Below are positions 19,960 through 30,976 of a DNA stretch of 64,000 nucleotides, one piece after another. The number at the start of each line of letters is the position of its first letter. Position 1 is the first letter of the stretch. The notes beneath the pieces are model-generated. The model was not told the DNA's origin, searched no databases, and saw nothing but the letters and a program-made list of their open reading frames with translations. The DNA comes from Chondrus crispus. Taxonomy: Eukaryota; Rhodophyta; Florideophyceae; Gigartinales; Gigartinaceae. Location: assembly GCF_000350225.1 (NCBI RefSeq), contig NW_005178533.1:236625-300624 (forward strand), in the 5' to 3' direction. Position numbers and translations under genes: made by a program.

Positions 19960-20470
19960 CTAAAGCTGCTGTTGAGTGCCAAATATACCAGCAACTCTGC
20001 CACAGCCCCGTGTAAATGCGGGGCAAACATAAACGTTGCACAGGAAGCATTTCAATGTAGACTTATGTCCTCTCCATCCCTTTTTCTTGGTACCAGAAAG
20101 TGCACAGTACTGCGCTACTTCTGGAATTGGCTGAGTTTGTTCGTGGCCAGTAGTATCCAGACGTAACCGCTTTCCATCGCCAGCGCTAAAGAACTCAATT
20201 CTTCTCCTTCTTCGCCGTTTAGCAATTTTTGAGTCTATCTCTTTCACGCCACGTCATCGGGTCTCGACTTCGTACAACATTCAGAATCACATGGCTATGA
20301 CAATCATATTTCGCAAGATTGTCCGCGTACTGCAAAAGGTCTGTTGAGAGGTATGCAATGACGTCCGCCAAGGGTTGAAAGTTTGGCTTCTGCACGAAGA
20401 AAAGATAGTCGAGAGTGTAGTCCTCTGACTCTCTGTTTATTGAGTAGTGAGTCAACTTAAATGCTGGCAC
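19960..20470 (-). pseudogene. possible tail of a piggyBac-like transposase
   Basis: A minus-strand stretch has a basic run, then Y-C-A-L-S-G-T-K-K-K-G-W-R-G-H-K and K-C-F-L-C-N-V-Y-V-C. The spacing resembles the C-terminal Cys-rich zinc module of piggyBac-type (DDE_Tnp_1_7) transposases, like the clear one at 35,110. The preceding frame (20219-20470) is helical but unassigned. Evidence is thin. Confidence 0.3.
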
Positions 20471-20604
20471 AACAGATACTACAAAGCCTTTGCTAAACGT
20501 GAGACAGAGGCAAAGATTCCATAAAAGGAAGAACTCTAAAAACGGTCACAACTAAAGGGAAGTATCCAGAAAGGGATGCTATCCGAAATAGAACCAGATG
20601 GCAC

Positions 20605-22543
20605 CTAGATGCCACAATCCGCTCTCCAGAGGAGCAGGTCAGCTTGCTCGAGCTGCGTCCACAAGTTTCTGATTAGAATGGCCTTGAGGGAACTTATCCA
20701 GCATTTCCGGAATGTCTTCCCGCATATGCTGAAAGGGTTCCCAAGTAGGCTCCTCCTGCGCCAAGCCACGCCACGCGCACTGAACTTCAAACTGCTTGCG
20801 GTCTTGGTTGTATCGCAAGCCAGGAGCTTGATCACTGTATTGTAATGCGTGTCGTTGTGGTCGATGGTATCTAGAAGTGTTTCCGTGATAGCGAGTTGGG
20901 AATCTGCGTAAAACTTAAGCCTGTTAGCGTGCACCAAAGAACGAGTTTCATTCAGGAGGTCCTCAACCTCAAAGACAAGCTGAGAATCACAGCGAGTGAC
21001 ACGGCGCGGGCCCGTCCACTTGACGGCGAGTTTGCTTCCTGAGTGTGATTTTCGATCAGCCACGAGAACGAAATCGCCAACCTCAAAATTAGCCTGACGA
21101 ATACCTGTACGTTTGTTGTGGGGATCGAGCTCGTTCTGGCGCTTCCGTGTGCGACTTTCCGAAACATCTCGGTGAAGGTTGTCAAGGGATTGCATCATGT
21201 AGTCAATTCGCATCAACCGCTGAGCTTTGATAAACTCCAATGTTGACGGTTCGGCGGGTTGAGGGGGTAGAGGCGTACGGAGCGGGTTATCGGCAGAGAG
21301 ACCAACGAAAGCAGTAACGGGCGCTTTTTTCCGAGACTAGGACGGGAGGAGTGCTTTAGAACGCTCTGGACGATCCGAATGACTGACGGCCACTCGGTTT
21401 TTTTGAGGCGAAATTCGGACAGCAGGGCTCTTACGGCGCGGAGAACTTCCTTGCACATAGAATCCACTGTAACATTTGACTGGGGATTGTACGGAGTGGT
21501 AAAATGATGGTAAGCACGCAACTGGCGATTGAGGGAGTCAATGACTTTGTTTTTGAAATGAGAGCCTTGATCAGAAACCCAGGTCAATGCTACACCGAAC
21601 GACGAAAACCAGCGGAGCAAGACATCAGCAACTGACTCTGCATCTACAGAAGCGCAGGGTTCAAGCCATACAAAGGAAGTCGCATCATCCTTGATGATCA
21701 GGCAATAGGGCGTTGCGGCGTCACATTCACGAAGATACAAAAAGTCGAAATGTATGAGTTCGTTTGGCTTGTCAGAATGAAGGGCATGGGCGAGGGTTCT
21801 GGGAACTCGATTGCCGCCAACAGTTGCCAAGCAGTGCAAGCATCTGTTGCAGAAGACGGAAATGTCAGACTTCATATTCTTGCAATAAAAATGACGCTGA
21901 ATGTTTGCAAAGGTTGTGTCAGCCCCGCGGTGGCCACCACGGCCGCAATGACCAATAATACAGATTCGAAACTGCATGTCGGTAGCTTTCGTGGGAATCC
22001 ACACTGCAAATGTGTTGTTAATTCTTAAACCTTGTCCATTTTTTGTACGAGAGGGATATCCCCTTCCAAATCGCCGGGTATCTTTAGAGTTTCAGTTTGC
22101 AAGCGTAGTAGCTCGCGATGAGAAGGCCACTTGAATTCTGGGTCAAGAGCAGGAGCGACAGGGGCAAGCAACAAGGACCTGATCTTCGGGTGGGGACGTG
22201 CGAACCCAGTTGCACCCCACCGGGAAAGTAAATCAGCCCATACATTTTCCTCTCCAGTGATGTGCACAATGTGGTATCTAAAGGCAGCCAACTTCATCGA
22301 CCAACACTCAATTTGGCTGGCAACATGCTTAGCTATGTTCGGGTTCACAGCAATTGGGTTGAAAATGAACGTAAGATTTTTGTGGTCGGTGAAGAGCCAG
22401 AACCCGGACGGCCGCAGTAGCATGTATTCCAACCGAGTAGCTGCTGCTACTATTGCGAGTACCTCCTTCTCAGGCGTAGACCAGCTAGCAGCACTCCTAC
22501 GGAAAGATCCGGAAAGGAAAGAAAGAGGCTGATGGCGTTGATC
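20605..22543 (-). mobile_element. Ty3/gypsy fossil A (RNase H, integrase, C-terminal region)
   Basis: Minus-strand pol sequence in the order expected of Ty3/gypsy: an RNase H end with F-T-D-H-K-N-L and E-N-V-W-A-D-L-L-S-R-W (about 22430-22200), an integrase zinc-finger H-C-G-R-G-G-H-R-G and C-x-x-C region, a DDE core with H-F-D-F-L, S-D-Q-G-S-H-F and T-T-P-Y-N-P-Q-S-N, and a C-terminal part (20605-21240) with G-D-F-V-L-V-A-D and K-W-T-G-P-R-R-V. The element is broken, with several breaks. Its upstream part is cut off by insertion of the larger element whose LTR starts at 22544. No LTR of its own is certain. Divergence from its relative at 57.7-58.7 kb indicates an old family, older than the element inside it. 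Confidence 0.85.
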
Positions 22544-23186
22544 TGTCGTGCACTACAGCCACGGGTGGCGGCTGTAGGCAGAGCGACGCGCATTCGGACG
22601 CGTAAGGAAATTCGGGAGACCACCCGGTGGATGACCGGAACCGGGATCCGGGCGCGGCTTGCGCGGTAGGAAAGTAGCAACGTAGTCAGCAATCAGGGTG
22701 AATTAAAGGGAAAACAGAACTAACAGAACGGACAGCACAGTAATTAACGTAGCGCTCGCGCGGTTGGGGTCGACGCGCGCGGGGAAGGCAGTTGGGATTT
22801 CAGGGGTGTAGATGGCTCGGTCGGTATGGGCGAGCCAGTACCGAGTCGAGGCTACAATCTGGAATCCAGAAACCAAGGTAAAAGACCCGAGGCTTCGTGC
22901 CTCTTTACTTTGAGTATCAGGTTGACTATATAGTCCCCCGTCGCCGTAATGGCGAAGCTAAATTATACTGTAAATTAGAATAACTAGGGAAGAACGGGTG
23001 TAGCCCCGAGGGGACCAAGTACAGCCCCCATAGGCCCTATGGGATGCGGAGGGATTACACGTGTCCACGGGGAGGTCCGGTAGAGCGGCAAGAGACTCCA
23101 CGGGTCCCCGTGGTACACGTGGTGGCGGCGAGCGCGATTTTGGCCGCTAGGGACAGCTGTCCCGCTACATAGCACAGTGCACTACA
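22544..23186 (-). repeat. 3' LTR of large element copy 1
   Basis: 643 bases, starting TGTCGTGCACTACA and ending TGCACTACA on the plus strand. It is collinear and highly similar to 58705-59353. Read on the minus strand it has a TATATA box at about 22926-22931 and two TACACGTG motifs (about 23057 and 23113). The adjoining purine run AGAAGGGGG (rc of 23187-23199) is the polypurine tract, which fixes this as the 3' LTR of a minus-strand element. Confidence 0.85.
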
Positions 23187-23566
23187 GATCCCCCTTCTTA
23201 GAGAAACACGCGTCCCCGGGTGTATGTAGGGTAGAAATAATTGCCAAAAAGGGCGGCGGCGCCGGGGTATTGACAGAGAGAGGACGAGGGAGGTCGTGTG
23301 TGGCGAAGCGAGCGGGCGAGTGACGAAGAACCGGTCCAGATATCCCTCTTTTCGGCCAGCTTGAAGATCAACAATCCGGCCTGGTTTCGGAAGTATCTCG
23401 AGATTCCCAAGTCTCCTTCCCCTTGCCCCTTCACCTCCCCATTTTTTTCTTTTCCCCCTTTTTCCTTCCTGCTTGTTATCCCTCGTATTTTCCTCACGCG
23501 GCGTCGGCTGCACGCGAAGAACGCCGTTCAAGGCGGGGAGGCACTCGGGGGACAGTACCACGAGTG

Positions 23567-25147
23567 ATGGAACGGTTCCATAACCCCTACGGGGAACCGG
23601 ATGAGACGGGCCGTCCGAGTTTGTACGGCTGGCCGGCTCCACGGGAGTTACGCGACAAGAACATGGTCGATGACCCGCTGGTGTTCGTGCGCGCACCGTT
23701 TCTCGATGCCGCGGGTTTACGGGACAGTCACCTGATTCGGCGGTACGCGGACGTGACGGGGGCTCTCCCCGGGGGTCTCAGCTTACGGGCTGTGTGGTCT
23801 CGTGATTTCTCCTTCCGCCTCGCGGTAGAGGGGGAGCACGTGTGGCCGAGGCATCGCCGCGAGGGGCGGGGGCGACGTCAGAAATATATGGCAGCGCTGG
23901 TGCGTCGGCTTGCACGGACGCCGTGTAACCGCCCGATCCCTGTCGAATGGGACTTTGACACCTGGGCGTTTCGTACGGAAGGAGACCGTGGTTACGTCGC
24001 CAATTTAAGGCGGGTGTTGGACGATTTGCCGGCTCGGGTAGAGGAGCCGGCGGTCGAGTACTTGGCTTGGGACAAGCCCATCCTTCCTCCGAATTTTGAG
24101 GAGTATGTAGAGCGGGAAAGCAACCCGAGTTATTACGACAAGCTCAAGTTCGAGCGTCGGATGCGGAACGCCCTCGGAGTTTTTGTGGCGTATGAGTGGA
24201 TCGAGGCGACGACCTTTCAACCGCGATCCCGATATGAACGGTACCCGCAGGTACCGTCTTGGTTCTCGCAATACGAAGTCCCAGCTGACTTCTTAGCGGA
24301 AATTCCACCTTGCCTGGTGTATTTCGGCTTGAGTCTCAACGACTCGCCGTGTTCCCCTCGCTGGATGATTGTCCTCAGCGAGTGGATCGCTATTGTCGCG
24401 AAACGGTTCATATGGTCATCCATGGATGGACGGCTATATGTGTTACCGACCATGATACTGAAATGGTTACACAAGTTGAACTTGGATGAGGTTTTAGGGG
24501 GGGCGTGGGTGTCCTCTCAGCTGAAAACGCTGTTGGAGGTCCACGACCAGGTGGATTGGCCGCGAGTGCCTTATTCCCAGGGGCATCACTATGACCGCGC
24601 AGATCGCGCGAACATGTCCCCGGGGAGACGTGAGGACGCCGGGGAGCCGAGGGCCGGTAACTGGGTCCGGTTCGACCCGGGGACGTTCAAATGTCTACAG
24701 CCGGAATTAATGAAAAGGGATGCCGGCCTTGGGGGCAGAACAGTGGTCAAGCCACACGTCACCGATGGTGGTGGTGAGTCCGGGGCGGTTCCAGTCGAAC
24801 CGGCGCGTACGGATGTCCCGGTGGGGGACGAGGACGCTGTGGCTGAGGAGCCTGCGTCGTCCGCGCGACGTCGGATTTTCACCGAGTTAGGCGTCTCTGA
24901 GGACGAGATGCTACAGTTAGTGAGCAACGCCGAATTCGTGGCGGTTGTCAAGCGCCTCAAGACGGCGTCGAACGGGGAAACTCCCGTGTGCGGGACCGAC
25001 GCTCCACTGGGGGCGACGGTTCCTATCGCGACGACGGTAGAGAGAGACCCCCCCGATTCGGAGGAAGGGTCGGTACCGTCGGATGCGCCATGCGCGCCAG
25101 TGGCGGGGGTGGAGAAAATCCTCGCCGATTACGAGGCGTCGAGCTAA
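23567..25147 (+). CDS. antisense accessory gene of the large element (unknown function)
   Basis: 526 codons from the ATG at 23567 (M-E-R-F-H-N-P-Y-G), opposite in strand to pol and lying between pol and the 3' LTR. The first ~360 residues are well conserved with the copy at 59659: Y-A-D-V-T-G-A-L-P-G-G-L-S-L-R-A-V-W-S-R, CNRPIPVEWD, GDRGYVANLRRVLD, W-F-S-Q-Y-E-V-P-A-D-F, PPCLVYFGLSLNDSP and WPRVPY.QGHHYDR. It is rich in Trp, Tyr and Arg, with no zinc finger, membrane segment or catalytic motif I can name. The C-terminal third is acidic and variable, ending in a helix E-D-E-M-L-Q-L-V-S-N-A-E-F-V. Antisense ORFs in this position are known in plant Ty3/gypsy elements such as Grande and Retand; their roles are mostly unknown. 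Confidence 0.8.
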   Translation: MERFHNPYGEPDETGRPSLYGWPAPRELRDKNMVDDPLVFVRAPFLDAAGLRDSHLIRRYADVTGALPGGLSLRAVWSRDFSFRLAVEGEHVWPRHRREGRGRRQKYMAALVRRLARTPCNRPIPVEWDFDTWAFRTEGDRGYVANLRRVLDDLPARVEEPAVEYLAWDKPILPPNFEEYVERESNPSYYDKLKFERRMRNALGVFVAYEWIEATTFQPRSRYERYPQVPSWFSQYEVPADFLAEIPPCLVYFGLSLNDSPCSPRWMIVLSEWIAIVAKRFIWSSMDGRLYVLPTMILKWLHKLNLDEVLGGAWVSSQLKTLLEVHDQVDWPRVPYSQGHHYDRADRANMSPGRREDAGEPRAGNWVRFDPGTFKCLQPELMKRDAGLGGRTVVKPHVTDGGGESGAVPVEPARTDVPVGDEDAVAEEPASSARRRIFTELGVSEDEMLQLVSNAEFVAVVKRLKTASNGETPVCGTDAPLGATVPIATTVERDPPDSEEGSVPSDAPCAPVAGVEKILADYEASS

Positions 25148-26405
25148 TTGGCGAGGAGGGTCTTCCTCCAGCCGGTCCCCCGTCTTGACTCCAGGGGCGA
25201 ATACGGGAGCGCGAAGAAGCCCTATAGTAGCTAATAAACGCAGTCCCTTCTTGTATCGTTACCCGTAGTGTTGGGATCTGGAGTCGAGGGAGACGAACGG
25301 ACCCGAAAGGACGGAACCCCTTTTCTGAGCGACGGGCGAGTCAGCCAAATGAGGGTGATGGACGGGGCATAGGTCTTGTGCCGTCCCCGTGTATGCGCTC
25401 GGAGGTGGTCGGACGGCGACGTAGTTACGTGGCCATCTGGGTAACTACGGCACAGCGGGTGGTTCCCCGTGTGGACATCCCCCCCGAGGGATGGTTACCT
25501 CGGCATGGGTACTCGTCGGGGCGAGTCCTCCGAAGTTTCTACGGTCGAAGGTTTTCGGCCCTTGAGAGGGGTACGGTACCGACTCGGAAGTGTGGGGGGT
25601 CCGAGTCGGGTGTCACGGGTTTACCCCGAGGTAGCGAGCACGTCATTCTTGGTGCGTACCCGCCGTCCGTCGCGGCGCATAGCCATCTCTCCCGTGACTG
25701 GTAGAGGTCTGCTCCAAGTCGCGGAGGGGGGCTGTACCCGGCTCGCGGGAGAATCGGCGCGTGGTTGACGTCGTCGGTTACCCGCGTCGGGGGGGGGTGT
25801 CGCGAGGGACACGCTCGAGAACGAGGGGCCGCGAGGGTTAGCCAGACGAGCCGTGCGTCGTCTCGCTGTCGACGTGCTCGGACGTTCCCCTGGAGTGAGG
25901 GTCGTCGGCCGAGGGGAAGGCCAATTGGGGGTCCTGCTAGAAGGTGCTATCGCCTCGTGCGGCAGCCCGGCGCGGGGTTGGTCGGAAGGGATCCCACATC
26001 GTGGTCAGGATCACCGGGTGACCCCGCACGGTTTCTCCACTTCCGGTAGAGGTCGCTGGGGGACGCGGGAAGGCGACCATGGTGTCGAGCGACACTCCGC
26101 GTTGATGGTGAGGGCGTGCGGCCACCGGAGGGTAATGTCTTGAAGGGGGACGATCGCCGGCGAAGGCGGAGCGCGTGGCGCCGGGGGGAAGGTAGGTGAG
26201 CAGGGGCGCCCCTACCCGGAGGGTTGCGATGATCTGTGCCCCGGGGTGAGCTTAGAGGTGCGGATGCGTGCGATATGACAACGGAACTCCTCGCTGAGCA
26301 TGTATACATACCTTACGAGCCGGCGGGGTACTTCCGGAGGGGGGGAGGTGGCCCGACCTAGAGGCCCACCAGACACCGAAGGCAACTAGGTGGTTATGGC
26401 GGAGT
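25148..26405. other. GC-rich spacer between antisense gene and pol, copy 1
   Basis: About 1.25 kb rich in C/G runs, with short frames on both strands but none conserved in the matching spacer of copy 2 (61250-62387). It probably holds the antisense gene's 3' end and regulatory sequence. Confidence 0.5.
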
Positions 26406-29400
26406 TCAGTTAGCCAGCCCCACGCTGTCCGGGTGTGACCATAACCGGACGTTTGGTGCGGGGAGACGTTTGCGTTTGCAGAATCGTACGACGGTATTGT
26501 AGTCGATGTAATTTGCGGGTTCCCAAGTGTCATCATCCGACGTGTATCCGTACCAACGGACGCGGAATAGAGGCATCCCGTCCGTTCCCGGCTTGTACTC
26601 CGTTAGCGCGTCAACCACGTAGGTTTGTGTGGCCTCCTTCCTAGTGGGAGGGGGTCGTTTCGTCGCCTCGGAGGGCGGGCTTGACGCGTTTTGATATGAG
26701 GAATCAACCGCGCTTTGCAGGTGAGGAGGGCTCCCCGGGGACCTGAGGAGGGGTTGACCGAAGGTACACATAGACGCAAAGTTGGCGACGTGCCTCCCGG
26801 AGATCTCCTCTGTACCCGGTGGCGTCTCATTGGGGCAGCGAGTGGAGTCCGGGGTCACCGCCGGTGCGGCGGACTCGGGCGGGGATATTTTCTTTTGAAT
26901 TTTTTCCGGGTCCCGTGTCCACGTGTCCTGTGGCCTGGCAGTGAAGGTACGCGTTCGTTCATTCGGCGACTTATCGCCGTTCGGGGCGTCGGACGCTCGC
27001 CGGGGGCGTATTACGGTAGGTCTCGCCTCCATGGCATGCGTGTCGCGGTGCTGCGGCGGCTCTAACCGTGACGGCAGCCGTGGGTGAGGGAGTCCCTTTT
27101 TAGACACGGACCCTTCGCCCATTGTAGCGGACCTCCTATTTAGTTGAGAAAAGACCCGTGCGTGCGGGTCGTCTCGGAGAGCGTGCAGTAATCCCGATGT
27201 CGGGGGGCCCCCTTTGGGTGGAATCATTGATTTCGACCTTGACGGTCGTGTTGCTCTCGCGCCATGCGTCGCGTTTTCGATCTCGTTCTTCTCGCGAGTA
27301 GTGTCTGGGTCCTCCGAGGCTGTTGACCTTGGCGGAGACATATCCGGGTTACCTGGGCCGAGGTCGTCTCTCCACGGGCGGGGAGGTGCCCCGGCGGGGA
27401 TGACGGTAGACGCGTCGCCGTCGGTTGGCGTAGGTGACGCGGGGTCGGCGTCGGCGGGTATGGTCCGTAGAGGGGGAGCCTTCACAATGCGGTCTCTCGA
27501 GACTCTATCTTTCAGGCCTGTAGTCCGGGTGATGGTCACTGTATGCTCGTCTAGGGCCACCACCGGGAACGGCCCTTCCGTTCGAGGGGCTAACTTGTTA
27601 TTGACCCGGTCCTTATCCGTCTTCTCATGCACTCGCAGGGATGTCTCTCGCTCGATGAGGACTTGATCACCTATTTCGTATTGCGGTGTCGGCGTTCGCA
27701 ATCTCTTGTCGAAATCGCGTTTATAGCGGTCTTGACCGGCGAGCAGCGTGTCGCGGGCTGTTGACATTAGCCCGCGTAACCACGTTAAGAAACGGAGCTT
27801 ATATTGCGTACGCGAGACGTCCTGTTCTAGAGTAGGGGTCTGTTGGATGGAAAGCGGCGCCGGCGTCCGAGATAACACGAGATCAAACGGCTTCATACCG
27901 ATCATGCGATTCACGGTACAATTGTAACCGTAGGTTAGCGCGTCCGTGAACTGGTCCCAATCGCGTTGGTTGTCGGCTAAGTAGTGCCGTAGGGAGGATA
28001 CCAGAGTGCGGTTGAACCTCTCCACTTGTCCATTAGCTTGTGGGTGATAAGCTGTGGTAAACACGCTTTCGACGCGAAGGATTTTGCACACGGCAAGGAA
28101 GAACCTTGACGTGAATTGACTCCCATTGTCGGAGAGTAGTTTCACTGGGGCTCCGTATACGAAGACCCAGTGTGTGACGAACGCCTTAGCAACGGTCTCG
28201 GCGGTAATTCTCTTAAGCGGCACCGTTCGGGTCAGCTTTGAGTAACGATCAGATATTACCAAGAGGTATCGATTGCCTCTTGGTGTTCTGGGGAGTTCGC
28301 CTAGGATGTCAATAGCGATAAACTCCAAGGGTCCCATCGGAGGGAACGTTTTCAACTTCGCGTTGTGCTTACGCAATTTAATGCGAGCTTTCGCACAGTC
28401 GGAGCATCTTCTGACTGTGGCGTATGCGTCGACGGACATACTCAGCCAGTAGTACCGTTGTCTTAACGTGTAGAACAGACGCCTGCCTCCGGGATGTCCC
28501 GAGGCGGCGGGGTAATGCGCCATATATAACACTCGCTCGCGCAGAGTGGTTGGTACGACGATTTGCTCAACACCGTCAAGGTGCGCTTTCCGACACAGTA
28601 CCCCTTCGTTGTTCATGAAGAACTTGGAAAGGCGAATTTGGGCCACCCCCTCCCCCTTCTTAAGATGGGAAGCGATCTCCTTACAGAACGGGTCGGAGTG
28701 TTGAGCGAGCACAATCTCATCGTGTGTAATTGCGGCCTTGGAAGCCGGGGGGGCGAGGGCGAAGCATCCGTCGTGAATGTCGTCGTCCCATTCCTCGGGT
28801 TCCACTTCCGGCTTGTCTTCGTGAAACTCCAAAACGGAGAAGCACGGTAGTTCTTCGTCGATGGGGACGGTTGTGCCCCCTGTAGACGGTATTCGACTGA
28901 GGGCGTCGGCGAGACAATTCTTGATGCCCTTCACGTACGTGACGTCGAAGTCAAACTCGGCTAGGCGCAAGCGCCACCGTGCTAGACGCCCGCTTGCGTC
29001 GGCGAGATTCATTAACCAGCGAAGGGAATGATGGTCGGTGTTAACCGTGAATCGCTCGCGTTCCAAGTAAGGACGCAGCGTCTGAATGGCCCATACAATG
29101 GCCAAACATTCTTTCTCCGTCGTGGAATAGTTCCTTTCCGCCGACGAGAGCGTTCGTGACCAGAACCCGACAGGGTATCTGTTACCATCCTCGTGTTGCT
29201 GTAATAACGTGCACCCGAGCTGGGCGTCGGATGCATCCGTGTCGAGGGAATACGGTAGCCGCAGCCGCGGTAGTCGCAAGATCGGCGGTGAAATCAGGCA
29301 AGTCTTCAGAGCTTCGAAGGCAGACCTGCGGTCTTCGTCCAGATCGGGGAGGCGATCGGGCTCTCCCTTTTTGAGCATGGACGTCAACGGCGCCGCAATC

Positions 29401-29595
29401 TTGGCGAAGTGGTCGACGAAACGTCGGTACACGTTACACATACCCAGAAACGAGCGGAGCTCGGTCTGGGTTCGTGGCGGCTTGGCCTCGGCCAAAGCCG
29501 AGACATTCTTCGGGTGAACATGAAGTTCCCCGGGTCGAATGATGTGGCCCAGGTACTCCACGGAGTCCTGAAAGAATTTACACTTACCGGCTGGA
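26406..29595 (-). CDS. pol region of large element copy 1 (RT part, RNase H, integrase, chromodomain)
   Basis: The order on the minus strand is a reverse transcriptase palm/thumb end (EYLGHIIRPGELHVHPKN, SFLGMCNVYRRFV), RNase H (D-T-D-A-S-D-A-Q-L-G, T-D-H-H-S-L-R-W-L), integrase H2C2 zinc finger (H-P-G-G-R-R-L-F-Y ... C-S-D-C), catalytic core (A-I-D-I-L-G, L-S-D-N-G-S-Q-F-T-S, YHPQANGQVERFNRTL), a GPF/Y-like G-P-F-P-V-V, a Pro/Ser/Arg-rich linker of about 350 residues, and a C-terminal chromodomain (F-R-V-R-W-Y-G-Y-T-S-D-D-D-T-W-E-P-A). Chromodomains direct chromovirus integration by binding histone marks. The long linker is unusual. The beginning of reverse transcriptase is not present. Confidence 0.9.
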
Positions 29596-29602
29596 TTAAT
29601 GT

Positions 29603-29989
29603 TTGCGGTTGACGGATGCGCGTCCAGGGACTTGGGCGCACACCGGGCTGATTCTGTATGTCGTGCGGCCTTTGATAAACCTTGGAGTGAAAGCAGCGGG
29701 GGAAGAGAAGACGCATGACAAGAAAGAGCGGATTTCACAGTTTATAAAGGTGGTTTCGGGGCTGTGGCTAATGGGAATGATCAACAAGAGGGAGCTGCGA
29801 GGCGAGACGATGGATATGGAGAGTTGTCGACCGCTCTCATTTCAGTTACGGCAAAAATGTGAACCGAAGGAGAGCAAGAGGCCGTTGCAGTTTAACATCT
29901 TGCATGGAGCGGTGGGAGGGTTGGAACGGAGATCGCAAATATTAATCAGGAATTCAATGGTGTTTTATCGTACCTTTCTCCACTCCTAG
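29603..29989 (+). other. unidentified open frame beside the element boundary
   Basis: 128 codons with protein-like composition (L-Y-V-V-R-P-L-I-N-L-G-V-K-A-A-G-E-E; G-M-I-N-K-R-E-L-R-G-E). It begins where similarity to the large element ends, so it may be the flanking sequence that existed before, possibly a 3' gene piece. I do not recognise it. Confidence 0.35.
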
Positions 29990-30116
29990 ACGTTCCCAAA
30001 GGTGCTCGGTGAGGTCCTATTTTAGACGATGGTGCTCAGAGTCATCAGTGACCTTATGATATCTCTCTGCCACGTGCTGCGGCCACGTATCCGTTCTTCC
30101 GCTGATAATAGGCATA

Positions 30117-30786
30117 CAGGCGACCCCCTCAATTAGTGCACCCTCGTGCCATGCGCATTCTTTGTGCACTATCGTCAATGTGCTTTATCTAAGGGGCTCG
30201 CAAAAAATAGTTTCTTTCGCTTCTGCTCGTCTTTCACGACGTTAACCAAGTTGTGGCGTATACTGTGAGCTTTTGCTTGAAGCGTTGCGATGGAGAGAGG
30301 CAATTTTGCGGAGCGTGCGATATGCACGAAGCGAAAGAGGCGATCCTCGATTTCCGGGAACTGAATGGGATAGACAGCCTTCACAAAGTGTTATGCTGTG
30401 ATTGAAGAACCCGTTCGATGTGTGTCTTTTGGGCCTTGATGTTGCATATCGTTCTTGGAGAGCAGTTGAAATCACGCTGCAAATCGACGTGCCGAGCACC
30501 CTGTAAAAGTCGCCGCAGCACCTCCTCTTTTTGCGAAAGGGTAAGGCGGGTTCTTGACGCCCTGGATGCTGGTTCAGTTGTGCTCATTGTGTGATTAGTT
30601 GTTGGAAGATGCATAAGGTTGCTGCGATCTGTAAAAGAATGAAACCCGCTCTCTACGGATGGCGACGACCATTGTGCTCCCGTGAACATACGTGTACACC
30701 TGTACAAAGTCGTGCCAAGCTATCAGAGGGTGCATTAAAGTCCAGTATGCACTAACTAAAAGTGGACTAATTAAGAGACCCCCCTG
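30117..30786 (-). mobile_element. pogo-like (Tc1/mariner superfamily) element, deleted
   Basis: 670 bases flanked by TA (30115-30116 and 30787-30788). Ends are inverted: CAGGCGACCCCCTCAATTAG on the left and CAGGGGGGTCTCTTAATTAG on the reverse of the right. The interior keeps only the N-terminal DNA-binding part of a pogo/CENP-B-type transposase on the minus strand. A first helix-turn-helix (L-T-L-S-Q-K-E-E-V-L-R-R-L) lies at about 30440-30560. A Tc5/CENP-B second helix-turn-helix (E-I-E-D-R-L-F-R-F-V, L-Q-A-K-A-H-S-I-R) lies at 30175-30384 in another frame. The DDE domain is missing, so it is non-autonomous. Its ends resemble those of 35626-37031. Confidence 0.75.
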
Positions 30787-30976
30787 TAGTTTGATCCGTT
30801 CTATAACGATTGAGGTCTGCGGGCACTTATTGAACAGCGGAATCATCGAAAAATACCTGGTTGCAAATCCCTCTCTCATATTCGTCTTGCTGAGCGCCGG
30901 AAACCATATTATGAAGAAGGACACACGCTTGGACAAAGCAAGTACTATTTTTCTTATGTTAAAGCCTCACGGGCCG

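Larger units (their letters stand above)
22544..29595 (-). mobile_element. large chromodomain Ty3/gypsy element, copy 1
   Basis: The element reads on the minus strand. From its downstream end: an LTR (22544-23186) with TG...CA ends, a purine tract (rc of 23187-23199), an antisense gene on the plus strand, a GC-rich spacer, then pol ending in a chromodomain. The right boundary at about 29595 falls within reverse transcriptase, and no second LTR is seen there, so this copy is incomplete. It sits inside Ty3/gypsy fossil A. It is closely related to the copy starting at 58705. The long readable pol and high similarity between copies suggest a moderately recent burst. Overall it is broken, but lightly. 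Confidence 0.9.
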
